Part shown: positions 33,130 through 44,257 of the stretch, piece by piece | Position numbering within the stretch: the stretch's first letter is position 1 | Layout: every line of letters begins with the position of its first letter | Assembly (NCBI GenBank): GCA_032622095.1 | Contig: CP136061.1 | Location: 191,154,369-191,218,368 of the forward strand | Source: Siphonodentalium dalli | Lineage: Eukaryota; Mollusca; Scaphopoda; Gadilida; Siphonodentaliidae | Direction of reading: 5' to 3' | Length of the DNA: 64,000 nucleotides | Program-made: the position numbers and the translations under genes | Notes under the pieces: generated by a model | Databases searched by the model: none | What the model was told of the DNA's origin: nothing | The model's input: only the letters and a program-made list of their open reading frames with translations

Positions 33130-34615
33130 ATAGAGTTATCGCTCATAATCCGTGTAATTTTTTACTCTGGTGAAGCCAGGTAAACCATGGTTACATGGCT
33201 CTACTCTGGTAAAATGTGGTAAATTCAGATAGACAATGATAGACTCTAGTAAAAGCCATGTATATATAGTCCGTGTAAAAAAGACACACCCTTGCCAATT
33301 TCAAGTAAAGCATGATGTACCCACTTACATTATACTCTGATAAATCTTGCTTTATTGCCATTACATACAAACATTAACCAAAATGGAAGCCTATGTACCA
33401 GCAATTTTGAGATTGGTTGGATTTGACCTTGCAGAGTTATTTCCATTTTGGACTTAAATATATAAAAACCCGACCCACCTGTAGAAATACGACTATGCAT
33501 ACCATCATTCCCTTGTATCCCTTTTATGTTATCGTATGGCATTACCACACCTCATTCGAAATCAATGGACATGTGTTATTAGCTCGCCACATAACATACT
33601 TGAGAATGTAAAACTCAGCTATTCAAAAAATCCATCTCTGACTGGAATCAGCCCAGATCATACGCTATATTTCGCTGTTGCGAAATGGGTGGTCGGTGAT
33701 CATTCGATCGCTTCTCAGCCTTTTTGGCTCGAGCCCGTGCTGTGAAATATGTCCCTGACGATGGTCACCCCATCGGACGGGACTTCCACGGTATGGGTTC
33801 GCAGCATGAGGAGGACGAATGGTCCTGACGGACTTCCGCTTCTAGCGGGGACTGACCCCGACAGGCAATTTGACCATCTCGTAAGGGTGGGTCACCTCTT
33901 TCGGGGTGCTCAAGCCGATAAGAGTGGTCCGCAATAGCCCCGGGCCAACAAAAACAAAAACAAAAAAAGAAGACTGGAACCAGCCCATATAAAAAGCACC
34001 ATGGTTGTTTAGCGCCATGTTTTTAAGTAACTGGCGACTTTTAAAGTAAAGCGGTTTTTTAAAAAGCGCCTTTTTTCCTTGAAGAAATCTATATTGGCTA
34101 AATAACGGATGTATTCTGAAATGAAAAAAATAATACAAACATTTAAAGAGCGTTTTTAAAGACCTCTTTTCCATAAGAAGTGATCTACTACAGTATATTC
34201 TGATTTACATGGGTTTTTATTTTACCCTTGTATGTCCTGTTTCACCAGCAGTTTACGAGAGTAAAGAGGGGTACACCGTGCCTTTACTTGCATGGAATTT
34301 ACAAGGGTATGTCCTTTTTACATGACTTTTACATGGATTTTACCCGAGTTTATCATTGTTAACCTGACTTTATACCATGATTTACTTGGAACTTACCAGG
34401 GTATGTCCATCTTACATGGCTTTTACATTGCTTTTACCATAGTATACCTTTGTAAACCTGACTTTACCATGCCTTTACTTGGAATGTACAAGGGTATGTC
34501 ATTTTATATGGGTTTTTATATATGTTTTATTGTAAACCTAACTTTACCACATTTTACCAGAGCCCGGTAAATCATGATTTGCCGGGCCTTTACCATAGTG
34601 TGTGTTTTGTAAGGG
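33130..34615. repeat. GGTAAA-rich repeat region, possible TIR element
   Basis: Left part (33160-33300) carries GGTAAACCATGGTTACATGG and GTGTAAAAAAGACACACCC. Right part (34200-34610) has three ~100-bp units of TTTACTTGGAATTTACAAGG, then TTTACCATAGTGTGTG. The two ends look partly inverted. A SINE sits between them. Confidence 0.4.
33658..33971 (+). mobile_element. SINE-like retroposon with target-site duplication
   Basis: Flanked by GACTGGAATCAGCCCAGAT (33640-33658) and GACTGGAACCAGCCCATAT (33972-33990), a 19-bp direct repeat with two mismatches. The inserted ~310-bp sequence is GC-rich and ends in an A-rich (CAAAAA)n tail, the hallmark of LINE-mobilised retroposition. Near its 5' end (about 33707-33730) ATCGCTTCTCAGCCTTTTTG followed by GCT resembles the 5' end of U2 snRNA. 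The open frame 33749-33937 is within the SINE and is not a gene. Confidence 0.75.
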
Positions 34616-34879
34616 ACATCGATTGTAATATAAAGGAATAAAGCAATCATCCAATTATATATAAGATGCGTTGGTCGCGCGAGTGTGCACGTGATACATA
34701 TTATACAGAACTGACATGACTGTTTTACATAATGCCGGTTTGTTACGACGTCTTCGTGGCCATAGTACCATCATTGACGGTCGAGGAATAACACAGGGGT
34801 GCTGCTCTCTATATATGGCCATGTTCAAATTAGAAACGTTCCCCATAGTGCATTGCCCTTAGTTTGAAACATTTACTGT

Positions 34880-35230
34880 TCAACAATCCCCACTGAGTTC
34901 ACGTACGTCGAACGCCATAACGAACACATTGACGGCCGTTATAGCCAAACACAGACCGACGGAGAGGTCGTTGAGCACACATGAACGACGTTTATGTTTT
35001 TCGTTTGATAAGTCTTGAGTACTGAGAAGAATGAGAACAACGGCAATTGCCACCTGAAGCACGATAGATAGGATCACGAGAACAAGAACCCCAGCGAAGA
35101 ACTTATGTGTCTGTCCCAGCAGAAGTATGTCCTTTAGTTGCGATGCGTTGGCTGTCAGTAGTGCTATGTCCATTAAGCCCTTCGATAAAGTTTTTCTACT
35201 CGAATATGAAATCATGGCATCCTCTTCTTC
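34880..35230 (-). CDS. Ninjurin B, last exon (core domain)
   Basis: The minus-strand exon starts at 35230 after the acceptor TTTGTCACATTGCAG and ends at the stop at 34880, encoding 116 aa. It begins EEEDAMISYSSRKTLSKG and continues with the amphipathic ninjurin segment LMDIALLTANASQLKDILL, very like the NINJ1 LLMANASQLK. Membrane helix 1 follows (FFAGVLVLVILSIVLQVAIAVVLILL), then a polar loop with KHKRRS, membrane helix 2 (LCLAITAVNVFVMAFDV) and a short RELSGDC tail. The second Lys position of the KKS motif is kept (RKT). Phase-0 acceptor. Upstream exons are proposed at 40890-40750, 48452-48273 and 49365-49297. Of the three paralogues, this core is the closest by eye to vertebrate ninjurins. 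Confidence 0.92.
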   Translation of the reverse strand, partial: EEEDAMISYSSRKTLSKGLMDIALLTANASQLKDILLLGQTHKFFAGVLVLVILSIVLQVAIAVVLILLSTQDLSNEKHKRRSCVLNDLSVGLCLAITAVNVFVMAFDVRELSGDC

Positions 35231-35255
35231 CTGCAATGTGACAAATAATTATTGA

Positions 35256-35500
35256 CCCTTTCATGACGGTATCTGCGCTGGTGCAGCATTGAAGACCCTG
35301 TGCCAGTGCATTCTCTTATATATGCGAGTCACCCATTGCATGGGAGCCTGGCATACATAAGAGAATGCACTGGTTTACAAGATCAAGGTAAATATTGTTA
35401 GGCCAATGTATTCTCTTATATATTCGAGGGGTCCTATAGGGCATTGGCACAGGATTTTCGCAAAATTTCAGGAAGCTCCAGTAAAGAAAAGGTATTGGTT
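35256..35500. repeat. ~245-bp MITE with hairpin CATTCTCTTATATATGCGAG, copy 1
   Basis: Inverted segments GTGCATTCTCTTATATATGC and GGCATACATAAGAGAATGCA form a hairpin. Followed by AGATCAAGGTAAATATTG and TTCGCAAAATTTCAGGAAGC. Matches 35627-35886 along its length. Lies just upstream of the last ninjurin B exon. Confidence 0.7.
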
Positions 35501-35626
35501 TTAGACTCATTGAGACTGTAAGCACTATGAACGCCTGGTCAGGAAACATGAACATATGTTAGAAAAAGGTGTGATAGTTTTTCTCAGGTTTCGATACGGC
35601 CTAAAAATAGAGGTTTGTTTCCCCTA

Positions 35627-35886
35627 TTAACCCTTTAGTGACGGGAGATGCGCTGGTGCAGCATTATAGATCTTGTGCCAGTGCATTCTCTTATATATTC
35701 AAGTCTCACATAGAGCCTCGCATACAAAAGAAAATGCACTGGCTTACAAGATCAAGGTATATATTGTTAGGCCAATGCAATCTCTGATATATGCTAGGCT
35801 CCCTATGGGCGCTTCGCATATATAAGAGAATGCTTTGGCACAGGGTTTTCGCAAAATTTCAGGAAGCTCCAGTTAAGAAAGGGTTA
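35627..35886. repeat. Same MITE family, copy 2, TTAACCCTTT ends
   Basis: Begins TTAACCCTTTAGTGACGGG and ends AAGAAAGGGTTAA, giving 10-bp terminal inverted repeats. Contains two internal hairpins (CCAGTGCATTCTCTTATATA with its partner; CCAATGCAATCTC with GAGAATGCTTTGG). Confidence 0.7.
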
Positions 35887-36049
35887 AGCAAAAGGCTCAC
35901 GAAATATACATGTAAAACAGAAGGAGAACAAGAGCACGCCGTTGTGGCGTGGCATAATGCGCCCGTTTTTGGAGTAGAGCGGGGCAAGGTTTGATCCATT
36001 TGTTTGAAACCATTGACTTAAGACGAAATAATAAGAAAATAAAACACAA

Positions 36050-36483
36050 TAACTTCAAGTGTGGTATTTTTGACTGAAAAATTCACATACCAAATTTTTT
36101 TATCAATCAGAAACCTCAAAATATAAACATTTTAAGTTGAAATTAATATACCTTGTTACCAGTGAGAAATAACCATATCAACAATCGATTCAATCTAAAG
36201 TTATCATCTGGAAACCGCATATCAGGTAAAATCTAAGTCGAAAAAGGGACATGATCCATAACTCAGTCAAAATCAAAACTTGATCTGTATTTTTGAGTGA
36301 TAAACTAATATACCAAATTTGGTTCAGTTCACTTGATTCAATCTAAAGTTATCATCCGGAAACCGCAAATCAGGTAAAATCTAAGTCGAAAAAGGGGCAT
36401 AACTCAGTCAAAATCATGCGGACGAAACCCATATTCGAACTTGATCTGTATTTTGATGTAGTAAACTAACATACCAAATTTGG
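36050..36483. repeat. Duplicated CATAACTCAGTCAAAATC repeat
   Basis: Two copies of GATTCAATCTAAAGTTATCA through CAGGTAAAATCTAAGTCGAA (about 36188-36246 and 36333-36392), each followed by GGACATGATCCATAACTCAG-like sequence. Related to the array at 47050-47640. Confidence 0.65.
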
Positions 36484-36915
36484 TTAGAACTGCTAGCGTT
36501 TGCGATTGTACAATATAAACAGGCAGGGCATTCCAGCTGGAAACAATTCGGTTGCAGAAGAAGAACATCCCGACATCCTTCGATGATCTCGAATATGCCA
36601 ATTTCATAGTGTTACCTCGTGTTCGGGTGTACTCTGCTCGCTTGAACAGTTTACTCTCGTCCACGTTGTATAAATCATTCTGGTATTTGTATGTCTCTAG
36701 CATATCACCTCTGAATTGGCGATATTTCAAGGACATCAAACCAAGGTTTATAATTCTGTCTCTATAACTTAGTTTTCGAAATTTCGGCACCATTTTTGTT
36801 GCTCGCCTCTGCACCCGTTCAATGGTTATGCTTCTGTTCTTGTGATGAGGGTTCCAAGCCGTATTACAATATCCAAGTATTGGTCTCACCATGGACATGT
36901 ACAAGTAGCTAAATG
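36484..36915 (-). pseudogene. LINE 3: RT C-terminal fragment
   Basis: The minus-strand frame begins near 36915 (SYLYMSMVRPILGYCNTAW) and continues with IERVQRRATKMVPKFRKLSY, RDRIINLGLMSLKYRQFRGD, ETYKYQNDLY, TRGNTMKL and FFFCNRIVSSWNALP. This is the region after the RT catalytic core in CR1-like LINEs, so both catalytic domains are missing. Similarity ends near 36484, and the open frame then runs on into an unrelated flanking repeat to 36404. A dead fragment truncated at both ends. Confidence 0.85.
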
Positions 36916-36954
36916 TATCTGGTCAGACGACTACTTTTACCACGCAGTTGTTTG

Positions 36955-38160
36955 GTCATTTTCGTCATTGGCGGCCATGTTTTTTCAATGGGATACGGAA
37001 AAAATTATGGCTCCCATTTAGTGGTCGCCCAAAAGATCCATATGAAGTTTTGTGATGATCGATTGAGGGTGTGAGTTGGGCCAAAGGATTTAGTCATGCA
37101 AAGACTAAAAGCCAAGGTGGCTACCGGCGACCATGTTTTCATTGAAAATCGATCAAATTCCATAGCCCCTATCTAGAGGTGATCCAAATATATGCCTGTA
37201 AATTTTCAAAACAATTCTTTAATAAATATGCGGGCTGCAGGAGTACAATACAAGACGGCTACTAGCGGCCATGTTTTTCAACGAATTCCGAGAAAAAATA
37301 GATGGCTCCCATCCAAAGGTCACCCCGAAGATCCTTATGAAGTTTGGTGACGATTGAATGAGGGATGTGGACTGGCAATGGATTTAGTCATGCAAAGAGT
37401 AAAATCCCAGATGGCTGCCGGCGGCCATGTTTTTTCATCGAAAATCGTTCAAATTCTATAATCTTTCATCTAGATGTGATACAAAATATGCCTGTAGATT
37501 TTCAAAACATTTCTCCAATAAATGCGGGCTGCAGGGCGCGGCAAAGGATTTAGTCATGCAAAGAGTAAAATCCAAGATGGCTGCCGGCAATCATGCTTTT
37601 CGTCGAAAATTTTCAACTTTATCTAGCGGTGATCTAAAACATGCCTGAAAGTTTTCAAGAGATTTCTCTTATAAATGCGGGCTGCAGGGTGCGGCGATGG
37701 ATTCAAATTTGAAATCCAAGATGGCTGCCGGCGGCCATGTTTTTTAACGAATTTCGGAAAAAAATGACGACTCCCATCTAGATGTCATCCCGAAGATCCA
37801 TGTGAAGTTTGGTAACGATCCAATGGGTGATGTGGTCTATAGGGTGTGCCGAATGATTTAGTCTTGCAAAAGTAATATCCAAGATGGCTGTCGGCGGCCA
37901 TGTTTTTCATCGAAAATCGTTCAAAATCGATAGCTCCTATCTAGAGGTGATTCTAAACATGCATATAAATTTCTCCAATAAATGTGGGCTGCATGGTGCG
38001 GCGATGTAATTCAAATTTGAAATCCAAGATGACTGCTGGCTGCCATGCTTTTTAACGAATTTCGGGGGGAAATTGATGGGTCCCATCCAGAGGTCACCCG
38101 AAGATTCGTATGATGTTTGGTGATGATCAGATGAAAGATGTGGTCTGTATGGTGCGGCAA
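36955..38160. repeat. A/B alternating ~150-bp satellite with AAGATGGCTGCCGGCGGCC
   Basis: Eight units, with the landmark AAGATGGCTGCCGGCGGCCA near 36969 (partial), 37109, 37254, 37409, 37573, 37720, 37882 and 38028. Type A units continue CATCGAAAATCGTTCAAA; type B continue AACGAATTTCGGAAAAAA. They mostly alternate (B A B A A B A B), a dimeric higher-order repeat. Other shared pieces: AATGCGGGCTGCAGGG and TTTAGTCATGCAAAG. Confidence 0.85.
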
Positions 38161-38475
38161 AGGCAATTGTTAACGGACGCTCGGGCGGATGCCCATATAC
38201 ATTTGATCCTTAAGTGGTATTTCCTTAGTTCTTGTTGACAGTTTTGACCACTTAAAACGAAACTACGACCACCTAACTCCCAAATCCTATACATTAGGTG
38301 GTATTTTTTGACATCATGTCAAACTCTCTTTTGTCGTAGGTTCGTCCCTTGACCACCTAAGGCTCAATGTATAAACGCACGGACGCACGCACACACGGAC
38401 GGACGGACGACGGTCGCCAACCCATCATGGCAATAGCTCAAACTTGACTTCGTCATGTTCGTCAAGTTGAGCTAA
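38160..38475. repeat. Repeat tail with GGACGGACGGACGACGG
   Basis: Contains an imperfect inverted pair CACCTAA / TTAGGTGG and a GGACGGACGGACGACGGTCG stretch ending in AGTTGAGCTAAAA, like the tails at 13400 and 21195. Confidence 0.5.
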
Positions 38476-38569
38476 AACAGTTATATATAGAAATGTCAGC
38501 AATCATATGGGCTCTAGATGAAATAAAAATGAAATAATATGTGAACTAAGAGAAAAGCCATTGACCGTT

Positions 38570-39214
38570 AAAGGGGTACTGTACACCAATTTCAATAAAT
38601 TCCCGGTGACAATAGCGATCTAATATGAATATTATATTATAAAATAACTAATTTGAGTCCACGATGTCTACTCAAAACGTTCCGGATAACAGGCTATCGT
38701 AAAAGTAAAATTGAATTATTTAATATAAATTCATTTATGGCTGGAGTCATAAAATGGCGAATTATGCCATTACGAGTTACCGTTCTTGAAATCGCATCTG
38801 CTGCGTGTCTGTTATTGACGACCGTTCGCGAACATTATTGAGTTGAAAACAAAACATGTTACCTGCAAAAGGAAGGCACGTTATAACCGATTCGGGAAAA
38901 AGGAGAAAGAAACAAGAGTCATAAAGCGTCAAGTACTTTTATAGGGAGTGAGATTGTTCGATGGAAGACATTGAATGCATCAATCGAAGCTGTGAGCAAT
39001 GAACTTCCGGTTCTTCCTGAGACTTGCGTCTTTTCCGGTGAAGGTCAAAAACATAGTAGTAGTTTGAAATCGTAATATTTTTATTTCCAAGATCAATATT
39101 TTCTTCGCTAAATTAGGTTTATACGAAACTCATATTAACACCAACACAATCTAACTTGAAAGTTATTTCAATGGGAGTAAAAAAAATTGCCTATCTCTGT
39201 GTACAGTACCCCTA
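38570..39214. mobile_element. ~645-bp MITE, AGGGGTACTGTACAC termini
   Basis: AAGGGGTACTGTACACC at the left (38571) and GTGTACAGTACCCCT at the right (39199-39213) are exact inverted repeats. The interior shows no ORF worth calling (62 codons at 38653-38841 only). Confidence 0.7.
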
Positions 39215-39275
39215 TAAGAATACGCTGGTAGTCCAAAATATGAAGAAAATAGAATAAAAGAGATGCATAAAATGC

Positions 39276-39754
39276 GTTAAAGGTACTCAACCCGTAAAGA
39301 GGGTCCCCATCTCAACAGATTCCAACAACAACAATCCGATCGGAGGATCCTATATTACTATTTCTTTGGCTTTGGGGGTAAAAAATATTTGATTCGAGTC
39401 GAGGAACCCATCAAACAAAGCTCAGAGTTATTAGATATTGATTTTTGAAATTTGTTATAAACTCGAGATGAGTACTGCTAACTGCCGTAATCTGCTCTGG
39501 ATGTGTTCTCCAAATCTATTCAAACAGACAAGGATGGATAACTCTAAAATCAAGTGGTAATTTTAACGCAATTTTGACTGAGTTCTGGGCCAGATAGTAT
39601 TCCCGATAATGAAAAATAATAGATTTCTAAAATCGATATCTAACAAATCTGAGCTTTGATGGGTGACTTCCTCGACTCGAATCAAATATTTTTGACCCCC
39701 GAAGCCATTGAAATAGTAATTGAGAGGAGTTTTATCGGGTTGAGTACCTTTAAC
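39276..39754. mobile_element. ~480-bp foldback MITE, GTTAAAGGTACTCAACCCG termini
   Basis: A perfect 19-bp TIR, with inverted similarity extending inward (TTTGATTCGAGTCGAGGAA against TTCCTCGACTCGAATCAAA; GAGCTTTGATGGGT against ACCCATCAAACAAAGCTC). Related copies lie at 43780-44012 and 50776-51245. Confidence 0.85.
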
Positions 39755-40184
39755 TGACGAAATGGATAATTGAAGTAATCAGTTCCATAAGATATGCCAT
39801 TATTGTTTAAAATTGCATTGGCTCTAATAATAAATGATATTGAGCAACCAAAGAAGCTAGAAATTGTAACTACTATTTTGTTTTTGGAACTGAAAATGTT
39901 TAGGCCAAGCCTTCATTCAATTTTTTGTTTTGGCGAATTATATGAATTAATAGATGCAGACTTCATGAAGACTTTATGAAGAATTAGTGGCAAAATTTTT
40001 TCAGAGCAGATGCATGAGTCTTCATATAAGTCTTCATAAAGACTTCATAAAGTATTTGATAAATACACGAAACATTGATATACAGGCTTCATTTGCTCTG
40101 AAAAATACTTGACAATAAGTCTCAGTTTATCATGCAGGTACAAAATTATACACACACTACATGACTGCCAGCTTCATCATACAT

Positions 40185-40590
40185 GTTATGTTGGGGTGTC
40201 CAGGTAGGAATTTCCAACTGCACCCTCGACCCCCAGCCCCCATTGAACCAGACTTAAATTTCCAAGTCCAGGAAATTCCATTTCCACCCTTATAATTAGG
40301 TTGAAAATCCTCTGACCATGGGTCATCTCCCTGTAATACGATCGCCCATTGGTACATCAAGCTTTTTAACTGTTGGCAATTTCCAACATAACATTTTCCA
40401 ACTGATGGCCAATTGAGTCCAAAAAAATTGACCGAGATTAGGAAGATATTTGACTTTTGCATGGTCTATCAGAAATATTACGACATATTTGGGATAAAAT
40501 GTCCAATTAATGTTGTGTTGTGCCAGGCATGAAATTCCCAAATGTTGACAACCGATTTTTTTTCCGGGGTGGAGTGTACATCCCTGCAGA
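40185..40590 (+). repeat. TTGGAAATTTCCAA family, degenerate copy
   Basis: GAATTTCCAACTGCACCCTC, ATTTTCCAACTGATGGCCA and AATTAATGTTGTGTTGTGCC appear in the order of the full copies, but both ends are worn. Confidence 0.5.
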
Positions 40591-40749
40591 TCATGGACAT
40601 TGCCAGTGTGTGAAAACAGGCAACGATGTACAACGTTCTTTAAAACAAAATATTATTAAAAATGAAAAATATATTATCTCTACGGGTTAGTTGTGAGCAG
40701 TTATACTACGAAATTAGTATTTTTGATATGCGGAGAATTTGCAAACCAC

Positions 40750-40890
40750 CTTAGTTTGCTTGTCCATTCTCGCGGCTACTTCTTCCTTGGCTATGGAAAT
40801 GGTCTCATCTAAGTTGTCTTTGACTTCCTCAAAAACGGGAACACACGCACACACAAGGTCCTTCAATTTCTTACAACACCAACAGCATCC
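40750..40890 (-). CDS. Ninjurin B, Cys-rich internal exon (probable)
   Basis: The minus-strand exon runs from 40890 (after the acceptor TCGCTGTTTCAG) to 40750 (AAG, donor GTGGTT), 141 bp, phase 0 at both ends, 47 aa. It begins GCCWCCKKLKDLVCACVPVF, with six Cys in 16 residues beside basic residues, a pattern that could be lipidated or bind metal. The rest is an acidic, coiled-coil-like helix (EEVKDNLDETISIAKEEVAARMDKQTK). It lies in order and phase between exon 2 and the core exon of ninjurin B, so it can be included or skipped without shifting frame. No such segment is present in vertebrate NINJ1. It could instead belong to another minus-strand gene. Splice signals and codon pattern support an exon; the link to ninjurin B is inferred. 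Confidence 0.62.
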
Positions 40891-40979
40891 CTGAAACAGC
40901 GAGTCCTGATGGTATTCACTGAACTATTTTCAAAATAACAATAAGTATGCCCCTAAAGTTAGTATGAACAGTGGATTTT

Positions 40980-41170
40980 GACCCAGGGGGTTGTTATGTG
41001 GTGTCTCATCCCAAATTTTGTCAAAAATTTCAATTGATGGAAATTTCATGGTTGAATTAATCAAAGGAATTTCACACAAAAATACTAGGTTGAGGTGGTT
41101 CAGTTCTGATAGTTCCATTTTATTCAAAATTTCAACCCTTTCTATACTAATATAAATGGATTCTCCCATT
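40980..41170 (-). repeat. TTGGAAATTTCCAA family fragment, minus
   Basis: GTCTCATCCCAAATTTTGTC, then AATTTCAATTGATGGAAATT, is the reverse complement of the family 3' region. Confidence 0.4.
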
Positions 41171-41409
41171 CAGCTATACAAATATATGTTGGAATGGTCT
41201 ATTACTCATTTGGAGGATACGTACGTGTTCAGGAAAAAAATAGCAGACGACAGATATATACCGTCGAAAAGATAATACAATTCAGAAGGATTCATAATCA
41301 TTTTTGCATGGGGAATGTTCAGATCATAAGTACAGCAAACGACCTGGCTTTGGTCGTTTGTTGAACTAATTATCCGAACATTTCCTAAGGGAACTACTCG
41401 CCACTCAGG

Positions 41410-42437
41410 GCCTTGGCGGCATGGGGGGGTGGTAAAAAATGTCAACAGTTGGAAATTTCACACCTGACAAATAGGTTTGAAATTGTTCTTGCAGTTTGAT
41501 TTTCCAACAATTTATTAGGGGGGGGATTTGTTGTTTCAGACCAACATTTGCATATATACCTACTTTTGGTAGAAATTTTGGACTGAAATGGCCATCAGTT
41601 GGAAATTTTCCAACCTATGGGGGGGTTTCATGTTGGAAACTTCCAACACTTGGACAGCTTGTGTCCAGGTCTCTCCCCCGTGGCCAATCAACACTGGTAG
41701 TTAATTTATGAGAACAATATTTTCCTACATTTTTTTTTTTAAATGTGGACTGCAATGGTCATCAGTTTAAAATTTCCAACACAAGGAAAGCGTGAGGCCA
41801 GTCTAGATGCTAGGATTTTGCGACGTTTTTGCTCAGATTTCAAAATGTTCTATCAACGTGGTCGGCCCGGTGTGTCCCAATCCCTCCCCATGGCCAATAA
41901 AAAACTGATAATAACTTGATGAAAACCATATTTTATCACATTCTGTCAAAAATGTGAACTGAAATGATCATTAGTTGGGAATTTTCCAACCTAAGGGGGT
42001 ATCAGGTTTGAAATTTCCAACACTAGGAAAGCTTGAGGCCAGTCTAGGTGCTAGGATTTTGCGATTTTCTTGTTCAGATTTCAAAATGTTCTCACACCGG
42101 GCCGAACCATGGTCGGCCCGGTATGCCCTGGTCTCTCACCCGTGGCCGTGTCAACTTGTCTGCAATTAGACCACTAAATGTTAGGATTTATGCAATGTTC
42201 AGGTTCAGATCTATAAATTTTCTGATACCAGGTATATAGTGCAATGGTTCTGTTCCTCCATCTGACTATATATAGTGACAACAAGAGCCGTTTAGCCAGG
42301 CCTGTAAGGGAGAAGTTGAGGTGCAAGGGATGGGTGCAAATGGAATTCCAAAAAAACTTGTGTTTGGTCTGATTTAAAGGGGTGCAGGTGGAAATGCCGA
42401 GATGTGCACCCCCACGGAGACCCTGTAGCCACGTCCC
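41410..42437 (-). repeat. TTGGAAATTTCCAA family, near-full copy on minus strand
   Basis: Ends with GTAGCCACGTCCC at 42437, the reverse complement of the family start. Contains CACACCGGGCCGAACCATGG with GTCGGCCCGGT and repeated TTGGAAATTTTCCAACC. Opposite orientation to copies at 11.4 and 44.3 kb. Confidence 0.65.
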
Positions 42438-43780
42438 TATCGCCACTGGGTATTTAATTTAGAAAGGGTCAAACGGACATTCGAACTTCCAAATTTTGTC
42501 TTCAGGAATAAGATATGTCGATAGATACACGAAACATTAAGGTACTCAATGCTGACCACGTGACTGTCAACTATAGTATAAAATTGCCCGAAACACAGGG
42601 GGGGGGGGCCGTGAAAAAAGTTACACATACAGGGCCCAAAAAAAAAAATACAGCCCTTTTGCTACCCACCCACCCTATTTGTGCAAAAAAAAAAAATTCC
42701 GCCTGATTTTTTTTGGACCCACCCCCTAAAATAAGAAAAAAAATCATTTTAAATCTATTCAAGACCAAACCAAACAGAATCAAAGGTAAGTTTTAAATTG
42801 GTCCGTTTCTGGCAGATTCCAAGTGTTCAAACAATTGAAAAACTATCAACGGTTATGATGTTGTTTTCGACATTGAAAAATACATTTTGAAATAAAAAGT
42901 GTTTTATTCTACAGTATGCACAGATATTGTGAGGTAATATTTATAGTGCCAATAGGCCAACATTGTGTTTAATTTTTACATAAATAGTCCAGTTACTAAT
43001 TAATGACTTCTTCACTGTTGTTCCCAAAAAGGTGCCACCAACCATCATATCAGAACACCTTATAGCCATACCTGCAATGACAGTTATATAGTATATAAGT
43101 ATCACTCTTTGGAGCCAAATAAACAGGCTGGCATGTTTATTTTTAATGTGAGGTATTTTGTTAGCCAGCACTCTGAAGCACTAGTATTATTTGGTCATTA
43201 GACATGCCAGAGTGAAAATGCCAGCACTATCATGCACTATTCAATATTAATTTGAGGTGAAATGCAAACCAGCACTCCTATTCAGTCATCACTTTTATTG
43301 GCACCAGAGAGTGCTTTATCTTATACCTACATATGTTATTAAGTGTTGGTTAAGGTCATAATCTATGTTAGAACACATTTATTAGTGAAAACAACTTAAA
43401 ACAATGTACATAAGAATTTTTTTCAGGCCTCTGAGGTGCACCCACCCCGCCCGGTATAGGTATGTTTTTGGAAGATCTCCCCTGTATTACTTATATCTTA
43501 TACCTACCCTGTCCCTAAGTGTCTGTAAAGGCCATAACCTGCCTTAGAACACAATTATTAATGAATATATTTGAAAACAAGTTAAAACAAGGGCAAAAAT
43601 GTGAATAGAAAAAAATTTGCACAAAGTCATTTTTTCGGGCCTCTTCTGACCCACCCACCCCGGGCCTGTATGATAAAACTTTTGTGCGCCCCCCCCCCCC
43701 CCTGCGAAACATGTTAATTATTAACACGCTGTTCGACGACATTTGGCCTTATTATCAACAGATAGCCTCTTGATATTAGA
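42438..43780. repeat. Poly-G/A/C repeat copies, no gene
   Basis: 42597-42730 (CAGGGGGGGGGGCCGTG ... CCCACCCACCCT) and 43430-43704 (CCCACCCACCCCGG ... C-tract, CTG) match the hAT-like MITE family at 6794-7341. The remainder is AT-rich without an exon I can support. Confidence 0.5.
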
Positions 43781-44012
43781 GTTATCTATCTTCCTCCGCA
43801 GTTTGGTCCGAGACCGTCAGCTCGTCGACTTTTTACTGGGCCACTAATAAGTCTCGATAGTGAAAAATATTAGATTTCAAAAATAGATATCTTATCACTC
43901 TGAGCTTTGATAGGTGGGTTCCTCGACTCGAATCAAATATGTTTTACCCCCGAATCCAAATAAATAATAATTGAGGGGGGTTTAATCGCATTATGCATCT
44001 TTAATAAACGCC
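43780..44012. repeat. Partial copy of the MITE at 39276-39754
   Basis: GAGCTTTGATAGGTGGGTTC followed by CTCGACTCGAATCAAATAT and a TGCATCTTTAATAA end. Only the right half is recognisable. Confidence 0.55.
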
Positions 44013-44257
44013 TTGATTTGCTCTCAAAATACTTGCCAATTTATATCACAAACATTTTCCAGCTGTGTTCAATTTTTCGCACATAAGTGAAATAAACGCT
44101 CTTTATGTATACCATATCAGGAATAGACTAACCATGAGCGCTCTTTGTCGTTCCATTCCGAATTTGATCACGTAAATTATGTGGCATAAGGAGCGTATAA
44201 GAACATTTTCTAGAGCATATTTATCGACCTGTGTTGGTCCGTGGTACCGCGCGGACA

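Noticed and set aside
33700-33740. U2 snRNA gene
   Set aside because: Only the first ~24 nt resemble U2. No branch-site-recognition region, Sm site or stem structure follows, so it is called part of a SINE.
33749-33937. 62-codon plus-strand frame with balanced composition
   Set aside because: Inside a SINE with target duplications; chance open frame in GC-rich DNA.
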